From positions 1-58,842 of the forward strand of contig PLBY01000135.1 of NCBI GenBank assembly GCA_003134655.1: 58,842 nt of DNA, read 5' to 3'. The notes under the pieces are model-generated. The model ran no database searches and was not told the DNA's origin. It saw only the letters and a program-made list of their open reading frames with translations. Shown here piece by piece: positions 17,790 to 27,215 of the stretch (the stretch's first letter is position 1; each line of letters starts with the position of its first letter). A program made the translations under genes and the position numbers. Origin of the DNA: Acidobacteriaceae bacterium. Its GTDB lineage: Bacteria > Acidobacteriota > Terriglobia > Terriglobales > Acidobacteriaceae.

Positions 17790-18551
17790 TCAGGCGTAGG
17801 CTGGTCCGCCTTGCTCTTCTCGGCCTTCGTTAGGCACCGACGCGGGTTGGCGAAGTTCTTCTGGCAGGCCGCTATCGATCGCGGCGCGGACTTTTTCCAG
17901 CAGGCAATCGCGGCTGCCGAAATCTTTCGGCTCAATCGGTGGATGGAAAATCACCGTCACCAGTCCCGGCTTGATGGAGAATCTTGCCTTGGGCATGGTG
18001 TAGTGCGTGCCGACGATAGTGATGGGGATTACGGGAACTCCGCACTCCACCGCCATGTAGAACGGTCCTTTCTTGAAGGGGAGCAGCTTGCCGTCGAACG
18101 AGCGCTTGCCTTCGACGTAGATGGTCATGTTGAGGCCCTGCTCGACGACTGATTTTGCGGCGCGCACGGCTTCGATGCCGGCATCGCGATTGCCGCGGTC
18201 GACGGGCACCATCGATCCCATGCGCATGGCGCGGCCGAGGATTGGAACTTTGAACAATTCCTTCTTCACCATCACCGACGTGCGCTTGGGAATCAGCGGG
18301 ATTTGGATCGGCGGGTCGAGATTCGAGACGTGATTCGTCATGAAGATGTAGCTGCGCGCATGGTCGAACTGATCGAGTCCGATGGTTTGGACGCGCACGC
18401 CGGTGATCCACACGCCGGCCCAGGCGCCCCACATGAAGAGGCGGTATAAGACCCGGACGTCGCCCATGATGAAGCTCGCGGGGAAGCCGATGATGGCGGC
18501 TACGGGAGCGGCCAGCGCCCAGAAGATCAGCATGATGATCGTGCGGATCAT
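17790..18551 (-). CDS. plsC: 1-acyl-sn-glycerol-3-phosphate acyltransferase (PlsC family)
   Basis: 253 residues. N-terminal membrane helices (IIMLIFWALAAPVAAIIGF and a second near 40) precede the acyltransferase core. The HX4D motif is NHVSNLDP (His74, Asp79), and EGKRS (147-151) is the glycerol-phosphate-binding motif, followed by VPVIPITIVG. It makes phosphatidic acid at the inner membrane. Its ATG overlaps the stop of the M61 peptidase gene by 4 nt (18548-18551), showing translational coupling. Confidence 0.9.
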   Translation of the reverse strand: MIRTIIMLIFWALAAPVAAIIGFPASFIMGDVRVLYRLFMWGAWAGVWITGVRVQTIGLDQFDHARSYIFMTNHVSNLDPPIQIPLIPKRTSVMVKKELFKVPILGRAMRMGSMVPVDRGNRDAGIEAVRAAKSVVEQGLNMTIYVEGKRSFDGKLLPFKKGPFYMAVECGVPVIPITIVGTHYTMPKARFSIKPGLVTVIFHPPIEPKDFGSRDCLLEKVRAAIDSGLPEELRQPASVPNEGREEQGGPAYA

Positions 18552-20431
18552 TGTTGGTTCGCCCCTGTTGGTGCAGCCCCGTTTGGTGAGGCTTCCGCGT
18601 TGGCATCGGGCGCGCCTTGCGCTTCGCCTTTCAGCCAGGCACTGCGGCGCGCGCGTTGGGCAACGGTGACCTGGTCGAGGTCCTTTACTTCGTATGAGAT
18701 TTCCTCACGGCTGCCAACCTTCCATTTCAATTCGCGCTCAGTTCCGCGGCGCGATCGAACTTTCACCGCGAGCGAGTCTCCGGGATTCATCCGCAACAAC
18801 TCCTGGCGGGATTCCTGACCGGCAGGCTTGGCTTGAAATTCAACAATGGTGTCGCCTATTTGCAGGCCGGCATGCTCGGCGTCGCTGCCGGGGGTGACGG
18901 CTGCGACCGACATGGGACCATCGAAGTTGCGGGAGGCGATGAAACCCGCGTCAGGCACCGTGTTCGGGATGGCTACCGCACGCAGACCGACCGAGCGAAA
19001 GAAATCGTGCCAGGGGATCTCTTCAGTTCCGGCTACGTACTTCGCGAAGAACGCAGAGAGGTCGGCGTGGCTGACGGCTTCAGCGGCCTCGCGAACGCCT
19101 TCGGAGTCGTTGAAGAAGAGGCCCTTCTTCGCGTAGTTCGCGTTCATCCATTGCAGGACTTCGCGCAGAGACGCCTGCCCGTGACTGGCGTCGCGGACCG
19201 CGAGGTCGAGCATCACGCCCAGCAGTTCGCCCTTGTTGTAGTACGAGATGCTGCGTTCGGGACGGCGGTAGTAACCGTTGCCTTCGAGCCATGCGTCGAG
19301 GCTGGACTCTTCGGCCGATTGCGTCAGGTGTGCGGGACGGCGCTCGAGTTCGGCGATCTCCTGGCCGAGCCGAGAGAGATATAGTTGCTCATCGAGCAAT
19401 CCGGCGCGCAACTGAATGGCGCCTTCGGCGGTGCTGGTCACGCCTTCGCTGAACCATAGGGCACGAGTGTAATTCTCTTTGGTATAGTCGACCGGTTCGA
19501 GCGTCTGCGGACGGATGCGCTTGACGTTCCACAGGTGGAAGAATTCGTGCGCGGTGACGCTGGTGAAAGAGTCCAGCGATTGCTTCATCCCGTCGGCATT
19601 GAGTTCGATGGCGGTGGAGTAGGAGTGCTCCATGCCGCCGCCCGCGGGGCCGTGCGGAAAGTGATAAATGAAAGTGTAGTTGTCGAAGGGACGGTCGTTC
19701 ATCCAACTGGTGGCTGCGGCGACAATCTTGTGGAGCGCGGCCACGACCTTGGCCATGTCATAGTCGGAGGGGTCGGCGTCGATGATGACGCGGAAGTGGC
19801 CTCCGGCTTCGTCGAATTCGGTCTCCTGAAAGTTTCCGATCTCCACGGGAGAGTCGACCAGGCGGTCGTAGTTCGGGGCGCTGTACTCGTCGTTTGAGGA
19901 TGACGATGAGGTTAGTGGAGTGGCGATGTGCCAGCCCGCGGGAATGTGGCTGAAACGGACATTCTGCGAGGCGGCGCGGGCGTCGACCGGATACATCAGA
20001 ATCTGCGCAAGATTGAGGAAGGCATGATGAGCATTCACTTGCGCGCCGAATGGGCCGGGCGAGTCGACGTAGATCTGATATTCCACAATCGCGCCGCTTT
20101 CTGCACCTTGGATCTGCCAGCGGCTCTTGTCGAGCTCGCGTACCGGGAGCGGTTTGCCGGAGCGATCTTTCGCGCGGACCCAGTTCACGTACTGGGCGAA
20201 GTCGCGGACCTGATAGAGGGCGTTCCACACCGGAAGCTGGAGTTCGCGCTGAGCAGCGCCTGCGGGAACGATGATCTGCACTTCGAGAAGATGCTGCTCG
20301 GGAGAAGAGAGTGCGATCGCGTAACCGACCGAGGGCGCTGGTTGCGCGATCGAAATGGATGACAGGGCGAGAAGTGCGGCCCAAAGCATCCCGCACAAGC
20401 CGCGGCACCGAGCTCTGCAAAAGAGCCTCAT
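18548..20431 (-). CDS. M61 family peptidase with PDZ domain
   Basis: 627 residues with a signal peptide (LWAALLALSSISIAQ, about residues 16-30). The N-terminal M61 beta domain precedes the zinc site: HEFFH at 295-299 within SVTAHEFFHLWNVKRIRP, and the third ligand Glu329 in ALWFSEGVTST. A PDZ domain lies near 500-570 (SVAAVTPGSDAEHAGLQIGDTIVEFQ). Family members are glycyl-type aminopeptidases. The export signal indicates a periplasmic enzyme. It overlaps mpl upstream and plsC downstream by 4 nt each, so it belongs to the cell-wall operon and may act on wall-derived or envelope peptides. Confidence 0.9.
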   Translation of the reverse strand: MRLFCRARCRGLCGMLWAALLALSSISIAQPAPSVGYAIALSSPEQHLLEVQIIVPAGAAQRELQLPVWNALYQVRDFAQYVNWVRAKDRSGKPLPVRELDKSRWQIQGAESGAIVEYQIYVDSPGPFGAQVNAHHAFLNLAQILMYPVDARAASQNVRFSHIPAGWHIATPLTSSSSSNDEYSAPNYDRLVDSPVEIGNFQETEFDEAGGHFRVIIDADPSDYDMAKVVAALHKIVAAATSWMNDRPFDNYTFIYHFPHGPAGGGMEHSYSTAIELNADGMKQSLDSFTSVTAHEFFHLWNVKRIRPQTLEPVDYTKENYTRALWFSEGVTSTAEGAIQLRAGLLDEQLYLSRLGQEIAELERRPAHLTQSAEESSLDAWLEGNGYYRRPERSISYYNKGELLGVMLDLAVRDASHGQASLREVLQWMNANYAKKGLFFNDSEGVREAAEAVSHADLSAFFAKYVAGTEEIPWHDFFRSVGLRAVAIPNTVPDAGFIASRNFDGPMSVAAVTPGSDAEHAGLQIGDTIVEFQAKPAGQESRQELLRMNPGDSLAVKVRSRRGTERELKWKVGSREEISYEVKDLDQVTVAQRARRSAWLKGEAQGAPDANAEASPNGAAPTGANQQ

Positions 20432-21867
20432 CGGTTCCCTGCCAGCTCCCGCAGACGCGCCGGGAGTTTTTCGTAAATTCCGCCGAAGCCGCCGTTGGAG
20501 AGAATGGCCACGACGTCTCCGCTGCGCATTTCAGGAGCGATGGTTTGCACGATTGCATCCGCATCCGCGAGAAGCCGCGTCCGGCGGCCGTTTCGCTCGA
20601 CCTCTGCGGCGAGGGCTGGCAGCTCAAGACGCTCGTTTTCCGGAACGGCTTCCGAGCGGAACACGCCGGCGACGATGACTTCGTCGGCCTGCGCCAAACT
20701 GTGGGCCAGATCCGTCTGTAGAACGCGGCGGCGCAGGGTGTTGGATCGGGGCTCCAGAATTGCCCAGAGGCGGGCACCTGGATAGCGTGAGCGCAACGCC
20801 TTCAGTGTTCCCGCGATGGCTGTGGGATGATGGGCGAAGTCGTCGATGATGGTGATGCCATTCACCTGCGCCTTCACTTCGAGACGGCGCTTCACGCTCT
20901 TAAAAGTTTTCAGCGCGGAAGCGATTGCATCTTTTGGGATTCCGCACGAGGCCGCGAGCGCTGCTGCCGCGGTCGCATTCCAGACGTTGTACTCCCCGGC
21001 CAGCGGAAACTCGAGATCGGCCCACGGCTGGCCATCGTGCAGAACGGTCCACGTGGTGCGCGCGGGTTCGAATCGCAGGTTCGTGACCTTCCAGTTGGCG
21101 CGCGAGCCAGCGCCGTAGCGCTCCACGGGGCAGAACGCTTTGGCCAAACAGCGCTCCAGACTTAGACTCTCATCGGCCCCAGCAGCAACTCCGTCGAAGG
21201 CCACGATTCGTCCGCGGCGTGGGATCAGGTTCACCAGGCGCTTGAATGCGGTCTCGACGGCGTCAAGGTCTTTGTAGATGTCGGCGTGATCGAACTCGAC
21301 CGACGTCAGAATCACCGAGTCGGGAAAGTAGTGCAAGAACTTCGGTCCCTTGTCGAAGAAGGCGGTGTCGTATTCGTCGCCTTCGAGGATGAAGTGCTTG
21401 CCGGAACCGAGATGAAAGCTGGAACCGAAATTTTCTGCGATGCCGCCGATCAGAAACGACGGATCCAGTCCTGCGGAGTGGAAGATCCAGGCCAGCATGG
21501 AGGTCGTTGTGGTCTTGCCATGTGTTCCGGCGACGACCAGGACTTCTTTGCCGCGAAGGAATTCGTTATGCAGCAATTGCGGCAACGAGCAGAATGGAAT
21601 GCGCTGGTCGAGGAGATGCTCGAGTTCCACGTTGCCGCGTGACATAGCGTTGCCGACAACGACGAGATCGGGCCGCGGGTCGAGGTTCTTGGCGTCGAAG
21701 GGCTGCGCCACCGGAATTCCCAGTTCGCGCAGGAAGTCTGACATGGGAGGATAGGCGGCCGCATCGGACCCAGTAACGTGGAGTCCGCGATGCTTCAGCA
21801 TGCCGGCCAGCGAGGCCATGGCCGTGCCGCAGATGCCGATCAGGTGAATGTGCTTTTTGTCATTCAT
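20428..21867 (-). CDS. mpl: UDP-N-acetylmuramate:L-alanyl-gamma-D-glutamyl-meso-diaminopimelate ligase
   Basis: 479 residues from the ATG at 21867 (MNDKKHIHLIGICGTAMASLAGML); the frame is open to 22098 but that stretch overlaps ldcA and is not family sequence. This is a Mur ligase: a Rossmann N-terminus with GICGTAMASL, the ATP loop GTHGKTTTTSMLAWI, and DDFAHHPTAIAGT before the C-terminal domain. Mpl attaches recycled tripeptide directly to UDP-MurNAc. GNAMSRGN and HFILEGDEYDTAFFDKGPKF are typical of Mpl rather than MurC. It is 23 bp after ldcA, whose product makes the recycled peptide from tetrapeptide, so the neighbours form a recycling pathway. Confidence 0.9.
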   Translation of the reverse strand: MNDKKHIHLIGICGTAMASLAGMLKHRGLHVTGSDAAAYPPMSDFLRELGIPVAQPFDAKNLDPRPDLVVVGNAMSRGNVELEHLLDQRIPFCSLPQLLHNEFLRGKEVLVVAGTHGKTTTTSMLAWIFHSAGLDPSFLIGGIAENFGSSFHLGSGKHFILEGDEYDTAFFDKGPKFLHYFPDSVILTSVEFDHADIYKDLDAVETAFKRLVNLIPRRGRIVAFDGVAAGADESLSLERCLAKAFCPVERYGAGSRANWKVTNLRFEPARTTWTVLHDGQPWADLEFPLAGEYNVWNATAAAALAASCGIPKDAIASALKTFKSVKRRLEVKAQVNGITIIDDFAHHPTAIAGTLKALRSRYPGARLWAILEPRSNTLRRRVLQTDLAHSLAQADEVIVAGVFRSEAVPENERLELPALAAEVERNGRRTRLLADADAIVQTIAPEMRSGDVVAILSNGGFGGIYEKLPARLRELAGNR

Positions 21868-21890
21868 CTTGGTCGTAATTTCACAGTGCT

Positions 21891-22838
21891 CTAGCGCGTA
21901 ACTGCGGACTCCAATATTCTCAGGGCGACTTGACCGCTTCGTACCGTCAGTTTTGCCTGCACTCCGAAGGGCAGTGTGATGTTGCCCGATGTGACGTGGC
22001 CCGACTTTAAGCCGAAGGCGACAGGGACTCCCAGGTCGCCAACAATTCGCGTGACAACTTCCTGCAGAGTGTAACCCTGATTCGCGGTCTGCACGCAATC
22101 GAGCATTTGTCCGAAGATGATGCCGCGGACCTCATCGAGACAACCGGCCAACTTCAATTGCATCAGCATCCGGTCGACCTGAAAGGGCTTGGCGGCAAGA
22201 TCTTCGAGGAACAAAATCGTATTGGCTGTTTTGATTTCGTAGAGTGTACCGAGCGATGCGACCAGGATCGAGAGACATCCGCCGTATAAGACTCCCTCGG
22301 CTTCGCCATCGACCAGGCCGCTGACATCCGCGCCGATAGGCACATCCCACGATGCCGACTTCGAAACGGCGGCTTGCCAAGAGGGCAGGTCGACGCCGTC
22401 CTCATGAAGCCAGTCCTTAGCGACCATTGGGCCGTGGAAAGTAATGAAGCCTGCGGCATCGTGAAAGTAGGTCAAAAGCGTAGTGATGTCGCTGTAGCCA
22501 ACGAAGATTTTAGGATGCGCTCGGACCTTTTCGAGATCCAGCGCTTGCAGGAGATAGTTGGCACCATAGCCACCGCGTGCACATACGATCGCGCGAACGT
22601 CATCGCGGACAAACATTTCTTCCAACTCGCGAGCTCTGCGGTCGACAGAACCGGCAAAGTAAAGATCCCGTTCCAGAATCGAATCGAGATAGAACGGACG
22701 GTAGCCTGCGCGCCGCAATGCCTCACATCCCGCTTCCAAGTCAGCTCGCTTCACATTGCTGGCGGGCGCAACGATGCCGACAGTGTCGCCCGGGCGAAGG
22801 GCGGGTGGTTTGACGGGTTGAAGATCGGATGAAGACAT
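21891..22838 (-). CDS. ldcA: Muramoyltetrapeptide (LD-)carboxypeptidase, S66 family
   Basis: 315 residues. S66 serine peptidase that removes D-Ala from tetrapeptides during murein recycling. The catalytic triad is visible: Ser116 in GYSDITT, Glu212 in LFLEDL and His281 in GLKSGHVT. The GIVAPAS N-terminus and ARGGYGANYLL region are typical. No signal peptide is present, as expected for a cytoplasmic enzyme. It lies between dapF (45 bp) and mpl (23 bp), and supplies tripeptide for Mpl. Confidence 0.92.
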   Translation of the reverse strand: MSSSDLQPVKPPALRPGDTVGIVAPASNVKRADLEAGCEALRRAGYRPFYLDSILERDLYFAGSVDRRARELEEMFVRDDVRAIVCARGGYGANYLLQALDLEKVRAHPKIFVGYSDITTLLTYFHDAAGFITFHGPMVAKDWLHEDGVDLPSWQAAVSKSASWDVPIGADVSGLVDGEAEGVLYGGCLSILVASLGTLYEIKTANTILFLEDLAAKPFQVDRMLMQLKLAGCLDEVRGIIFGQMLDCVQTANQGYTLQEVVTRIVGDLGVPVAFGLKSGHVTSGNITLPFGVQAKLTVRSGQVALRILESAVTR

Positions 22839-22883
22839 AAGGTTTCAAACTGTTGCCACCGGTGAAACAGCCTCATCAGCAGA

Positions 22884-23684
22884 TCAACTCAGGAAGAACT
22901 CCCCGCGGCACACCAGTCGCGCTGGACCGCGCAGAAAAACTTTACTCCCATTCGTGCGGACCGTCTGCGATCCGCCAGGCGCCTGGACCTTGACCGGGGA
23001 AACCGCCCGGCCCGTTGCCATCGCCGCCACTGCCGCAGCGCACGAACCTGTGCCGGAAGATTGCGTTTCACCGACACCGCGCTCAAAGAAGCGTGCTCGC
23101 ACATCGAATTTGCTGTCGACCGCGACCAGTTCAATATTTACGCCTTGCTGAAAACGTGGGTTGCGCTGGATTTCCGCCGCTTGCGCCTGCCAGTTGGTGG
23201 CAAACTCATGAACGAAAGTGACAAAGTGCGGGTTGCCCATTGACACAGGAACCCCGCGCACTTCCCCGGCGCCCACCTTCAGGACGACTTCAGTTTCGAC
23301 CACAGCTTCACCCATCTCGATTTCAAATTCGTATTCGGAGTCTAAGCGGGAGGTCAGCTGGCAAATCTTCATGCCTGCGCCGGTCAGAATCGAAATCCGT
23401 TCTTTGCCGAGCTGTGCGCAAACGTAGGCTGCCACACACCGCGTGCCATTACCGGAAATTTCAGCCGCGGTGCCGTCGGCGTTGACTAACCGTATTTCCA
23501 CATCGGCGGTGAAATGGGGAATCATCCACTCCACGCCGTCGGCACCTACGCCATTGTGCCGGTCACAGATCCGGCGGGTGAAACCTGCGACATCGTGCGG
23601 AGCCAGAGCACCGTCGATCAGCAGAAAGTCGTTGCCGCAAGCGCTGGCCTTGACGAATGGAATGGTGCGGACGGTCGAGTTCAC
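22884..23684 (-). CDS. dapF: Diaminopimelate epimerase-like protein with Ser at both catalytic Cys positions
   Basis: 266 residues with the two-fold DapF architecture. FVKASACGNDFLLID (10-24), NGVGADG, NADGTAAEISGNGTRC (68-83), PVSMGNPHFV and ERGVGETQSSGTGSCAAAV (201-219) match the family. Canonical DapF has Cys before GNG and Cys before G(S/T)G as the acid/base pair that interconverts LL- and meso-DAP. Here these are Ser77 and Ser210. The surrounding loops are intact, so misalignment is unlikely. It may be a serine-variant epimerase, a low-activity enzyme, or one with another substrate. It overlaps the mgtC-like gene by 4 nt upstream and is followed by ldcA. Confidence 0.85.
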   Translation of the reverse strand: MNSTVRTIPFVKASACGNDFLLIDGALAPHDVAGFTRRICDRHNGVGADGVEWMIPHFTADVEIRLVNADGTAAEISGNGTRCVAAYVCAQLGKERISILTGAGMKICQLTSRLDSEYEFEIEMGEAVVETEVVLKVGAGEVRGVPVSMGNPHFVTFVHEFATNWQAQAAEIQRNPRFQQGVNIELVAVDSKFDVRARFFERGVGETQSSGTGSCAAAVAAMATGRAVSPVKVQAPGGSQTVRTNGSKVFLRGPARLVCRGEFFLS

Positions 23685-24385
23685 TCGTGATCCACCCGGC
23701 CGAGGGAAGTCACACTTCCTAGAACCGTCGAGGCCCTCAACTGCTGGTGTAGTTGCTTCTGCTCATGATTGCAGCCTTCGACATCAAACTGCAGGCGAAC
23801 GTGCTGGCCCGTGTTCCCGGAGAGCGAGTTCTGCATCATCCGGTGATGACTTTCGAGAATGCGGTTGACCTCGTTGCTGATTTCTTCGACGCTGGCGCCG
23901 GTCACTTCGTAACTCGACATCAGCAGCTTGATGTTGAACGTCTCTTCAAAATGGCCCAGGGCGAACAGCGCGAGGATCACCAGTCCTGTGGCGAACATTG
24001 CAGTCAAATACAAGCCGCCGCCGGCGGCCATTCCTACCGAGGCGACGACAAACAATGTGGCTGCCGTGGTCAGGCCGGTGGTAAGACCGCGCATGTGCAG
24101 GATGGAGCCTGCCCCGATGAAACCGATGCCGGGAATAATTTGCGCCGCAATTCTGGCGGAGTCCGAGGGCACACCCGCCAATCTCTGGGAAAGAAGAGTA
24201 AACATGGCCGCGCCGAAACAAATGAACATGTTGGTGCGCAGGCCCGCGGCGCGATGTTTGAACTCGCGCTCGAGGCCGATCAGGCCACCTAGAATCGCCG
24301 CCAGGATGAGCCGCGAAATCGAGCTGCCAACGATTCCGCTCGCCATCTCCCGGTGCAGCAAATCGACGAAATGTTGCCAGTTCAT
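23681..24385 (-). CDS. MgtC/SapB family membrane protein
   Basis: 234 residues. The MgtC signature is clear: RLILAAILGGLIGLEREFKHRAAGLRTN, then FICFGAAMFTLLS, ARIAAQIIPGIGFIGAGSIL and GLTTGLTTAATLFVVASVGMAAGGG, giving four or five membrane helices. A soluble C-terminal ACT-like domain follows (about 155-234). MgtC proteins modulate magnesium starvation responses and ATP synthase in other bacteria; no transport role should be assumed. It ends with a 4-nt overlap onto dapF. Confidence 0.88.
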   Translation of the reverse strand: MNWQHFVDLLHREMASGIVGSSISRLILAAILGGLIGLEREFKHRAAGLRTNMFICFGAAMFTLLSQRLAGVPSDSARIAAQIIPGIGFIGAGSILHMRGLTTGLTTAATLFVVASVGMAAGGGLYLTAMFATGLVILALFALGHFEETFNIKLLMSSYEVTGASVEEISNEVNRILESHHRMMQNSLSGNTGQHVRLQFDVEGCNHEQKQLHQQLRASTVLGSVTSLGRVDHE

Positions 24386-24467
24386 GGAGTCTTATGCCTG
24401 CGCGGAGCAGGCTTCCGATGGCCGGATTCTATCATCCGATTCGCATGCTCCAGCGTTACCTCAGTGA

Positions 24468-26156
24468 TTACCGCGCGCGGTAGAGAATGGCCCGCGGCTG
24501 CCCCGTAACATGAATCTCGACAAGCTCGGGAAGATGACGGTCGTGCACCGCTTGCCACACACTGTCGCCTTCGGAGGCAACCACGTAATCGGCATAGCGC
24601 GACGGATCGGCGAGAGCATGTTCCCAGAGACCTTGGGGATCGACCGGTTGCCTCCAGGTGCGGTGATTGCCTTCGTTGATGACGTGCTCGAGCGGAATGC
24701 CGGCCTTCTGCACTGCACCGACATGGTCTCCCAGGTACATGAGCAAGGTGGAATTGGGGGGCAGTTTTTCAAGCCAGGTCGCGAGTTGAGCTTCGAGCTC
24801 ATTGCGTGTGCGCATGTTGATCTGGGCTTCCCTCAGAGAGACCGGCCCGGCGCGCCAGATTGAGGCGTAACTGACTGCCACCACAGCGAGCAGTGCCAGC
24901 ACGCACGCGAAGCGCAATCGCGGCGCCCAACGCTCGGCGCGCATAGTTAGATAGACGAGGATCGCCAGCGCCGCCGCGAGCGCGGGGAGCAACTGCAATC
25001 CGTAACGCACGTTGTAGTGGGTGAACGGCCACCACGCGGGGATGAAGATGGGAATGCCGCCGTACGCCACCGAGAGAGCGTAAAAGGGCAAGGGGACAAG
25101 CAGAAAGAGCAGTGGCAGTCCTGCGGCGGAAGGCAACGATGCGCCTTGGCTCGATTTGCCGCGATAGGTCAGCGCCGCGCCCACTACGCCCGCGACGGCG
25201 AGTAAAATCCAGGTCCGCTGCAGCCACTCATTCTCCGCCACATTGGCTTCGGCGGATTTCAGAAAATACATTTCTGCCAACAGGGGATTACCGCTGCCCG
25301 GATGACCGGGACTACCGGCGCCCTGCGTCCTGCGTTCGATCGCCTTCGCGGAGTAGGGACCGTTGGCGAATTCGAGCGGATTGCGGTAGACGATTCCGTT
25401 ATACGCGAGCCAGAGTGCGGGGGCGGCAGCTGCGATCAAGACGAACTTCGCTGCGGCGATTCGCGGCACTCGGAACCTAGACGCCGCTCTTGTCGCCTCG
25501 TTGTCTGAGAGGAAGGTCATCAGGACGACGGCCGCCGCCATCGCAACGGCAAGAAACCATCCGTCATAACGAGTCAAGCAGGCCGCGGCGAGACATAGAC
25601 CACACTTCGTCCGAGCCTGCGCGTCTCCGCGTACGAATTCGCTGAAATAGACGACCACCCAGAGGAACAGCGCGAGATAGAGCGCCTCGCCCATGGCGGT
25701 GGTTTGCAGGTAGATCAAGTTGGGGTTCGCTGCGAACACAAACGCCGCGGTCCACGCGGCCACTCGGGCCGCGCCGTCCGGTTCAACACTGCGAGAGAGA
25801 GTGCCTCGAACCAGACGGAACATTCCGATCACGCCGAATACATACGCCACCATGGAAGGGATCGAACCGCCCACGCCACGCCGCCACATTTCGTTCGAAA
25901 TCAGGAAAGGAACCATTAACAAATGCGGCAGCGGGAGCCACACGGTTCCCAACTGGAGCAGGCCAGGAGTTTTCGAATCGAAGACGCGGCGCGCGATGTT
26001 GAGGTGGGCTACGGCGTCACCGTACAGCAGCACATCGGCGCGCTGAAAGTAGTACAAAAACGAAATCACAGAAACACAGGTCGCCAGCCAGGCAAGCAGC
26101 CTGACCTCGGAATCCCAAGGGGAACTCGCTGGCGCGTTCTTTATTTTCTTGGGCAC
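24468..26156 (-). CDS. GT39-like polytopic membrane glycosyltransferase
   Basis: 562 residues with about ten to twelve membrane helices and a soluble C-terminal domain (from about 455). The N-terminus reads VLLYGDAVAHLNIARRVFDS, with an acidic residue in the first periplasmic loop as in GT-C enzymes that use polyprenyl-phosphate sugars. LQTTAMGEALYLALFLWVVV and LTRYDGWFLAVAMAAAVV also fit dolichyl-phosphate-mannose-mannosyltransferase-like proteins. Acceptor and donor are unknown; envelope glycan or protein glycosylation is likely. It sits 39 bp after the PfkB kinase gene. Confidence 0.75.
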   Translation of the reverse strand: MPKKIKNAPASSPWDSEVRLLAWLATCVSVISFLYYFQRADVLLYGDAVAHLNIARRVFDSKTPGLLQLGTVWLPLPHLLMVPFLISNEMWRRGVGGSIPSMVAYVFGVIGMFRLVRGTLSRSVEPDGAARVAAWTAAFVFAANPNLIYLQTTAMGEALYLALFLWVVVYFSEFVRGDAQARTKCGLCLAAACLTRYDGWFLAVAMAAAVVLMTFLSDNEATRAASRFRVPRIAAAKFVLIAAAAPALWLAYNGIVYRNPLEFANGPYSAKAIERRTQGAGSPGHPGSGNPLLAEMYFLKSAEANVAENEWLQRTWILLAVAGVVGAALTYRGKSSQGASLPSAAGLPLLFLLVPLPFYALSVAYGGIPIFIPAWWPFTHYNVRYGLQLLPALAAALAILVYLTMRAERWAPRLRFACVLALLAVVAVSYASIWRAGPVSLREAQINMRTRNELEAQLATWLEKLPPNSTLLMYLGDHVGAVQKAGIPLEHVINEGNHRTWRQPVDPQGLWEHALADPSRYADYVVASEGDSVWQAVHDRHLPELVEIHVTGQPRAILYRAR

Positions 26157-26195
26157 GAACGATTGTCCCCAGACGACCGGGCCTCCGCAGGCAGA

Positions 26196-27119
26196 CTACT
26201 CGAGGTGGGTCAGTTCGCGAAAGATCTGAAAGCGCGCGTCGATCTCTTCCCGGGTCAACGATTGCAGACGCTCGGTGCCGAAACGCTCGACGGCGAATGA
26301 GCCCATGACGCCGCCGTAGAACAGAGCACGCTTCAGGACGTCGCGGCTCAATTCTTTTTGCGATGCGAGGTAACCCATGAATCCCCCGGCGAAAGAATCA
26401 CCCGCCCCAGTCGGATCTTTTACTTCTTCAATGGGAAGCGCCGGAGCACGAAAGGGATGGTGGCCGATGCCGAACGCGCCGTCGCGAAAGAAGATCGTTG
26501 CGCCGTATTCACCGTGCTTGATGACCAGGGCCTGCGGGCCCATGGCCATCACCTTGTTCGCGGCTCGCGGCAGGTTGGTTTCGTTCGCGAGCATTTTCGC
26601 CTCGGTGTCGTTGATCAGCAGCACGTTTACGAGCTTCAGTGTTTCGGTGAGTTCCTTGAGCGAGCCCTTGATCCAGTAATTCATGGTGTCGCATCCGGTC
26701 AGGCGAACGCCGTGCATTTTGCGCCGCACGTCGGCCTGCAAGGTCGGTTGGATATTCGCCAGAAAGAGGAACTCGGTGTCCTCGTATTCCTTCGGAATGC
26801 GGGGCTGAAAGGTCTCAAAGACGTTCAGGTCGGTGAAATTCGTCTTCGCTTCGTTGAGGTTGTCGGTATAGGAGCCGCCCCAGCGGAACGTCTTGCCTTT
26901 CGCGCGCTCGAGGCCGCGCGTGTCGATGCCGTGCTGCTGGAAGACCTTCTCCTGCTCAGGGCCGAAGTCTTCGCCGACCACTGCCACGACACGCACCTTG
27001 GTGAAATAACTGGCTGCGAGCGAGAAGTAGGTGGCCGCGCCACCGAGAATGTTCTTGACGCTGCCCGAGGGCGAGGCAACGTCGTCAAACGCAACGGAAC
27101 CGACTACGAGAATGCTCAT
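26196..27119 (-). CDS. PfkB family sugar/nucleoside kinase
   Basis: 307 residues. Ribokinase-fold protein with an N-terminal GGAATYFSLAA substrate region and the C-terminal anion-hole motif DPTGAGDSFAGGFMG (235-249) containing the catalytic Asp241. NDTEAKMLANE is the middle motif. It directly follows mtnP, which makes adenine and methylthioribose-1-phosphate, so a nucleoside such as adenosine is a reasonable substrate. That is inference from context. The start ATG at 27119 fits the family N-terminus (MSILVVGSVAFDD). Confidence 0.87.
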   Translation of the reverse strand: MSILVVGSVAFDDVASPSGSVKNILGGAATYFSLAASYFTKVRVVAVVGEDFGPEQEKVFQQHGIDTRGLERAKGKTFRWGGSYTDNLNEAKTNFTDLNVFETFQPRIPKEYEDTEFLFLANIQPTLQADVRRKMHGVRLTGCDTMNYWIKGSLKELTETLKLVNVLLINDTEAKMLANETNLPRAANKVMAMGPQALVIKHGEYGATIFFRDGAFGIGHHPFRAPALPIEEVKDPTGAGDSFAGGFMGYLASQKELSRDVLKRALFYGGVMGSFAVERFGTERLQSLTREEIDARFQIFRELTHLE

Positions 27120-27178
27120 TTTGAATTTCGTTCCTCTTTAGTCATCTGGTGTGGGCCGATGCATGGAAAAGCATCAAC

Positions 27179-27205
27179 CACGAAGGGCACGAAGGTTCAC
27201 GAAGG
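27179..27205. repeat. Triplicate CACGAAGG direct repeat
   Basis: CACGAAGG occurs at 27179-27186, 27188-27195 and 27198-27205, spaced by 1 and 2 nt, in the 96-bp gap between mtnP and the PfkB gene. It is not coding. It resembles short dispersed repeats common in intergenic gaps of such genomes. No function is claimed. Confidence 0.6.
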
Positions 27206-27215
27206 AAAACCCCTT

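Noticed and set aside
21061..21085. GGTTCGAATC tRNA T-loop-like sequence
   Set aside because: It is inside the mpl coding sequence and no acceptor or anticodon stem pairs around it.
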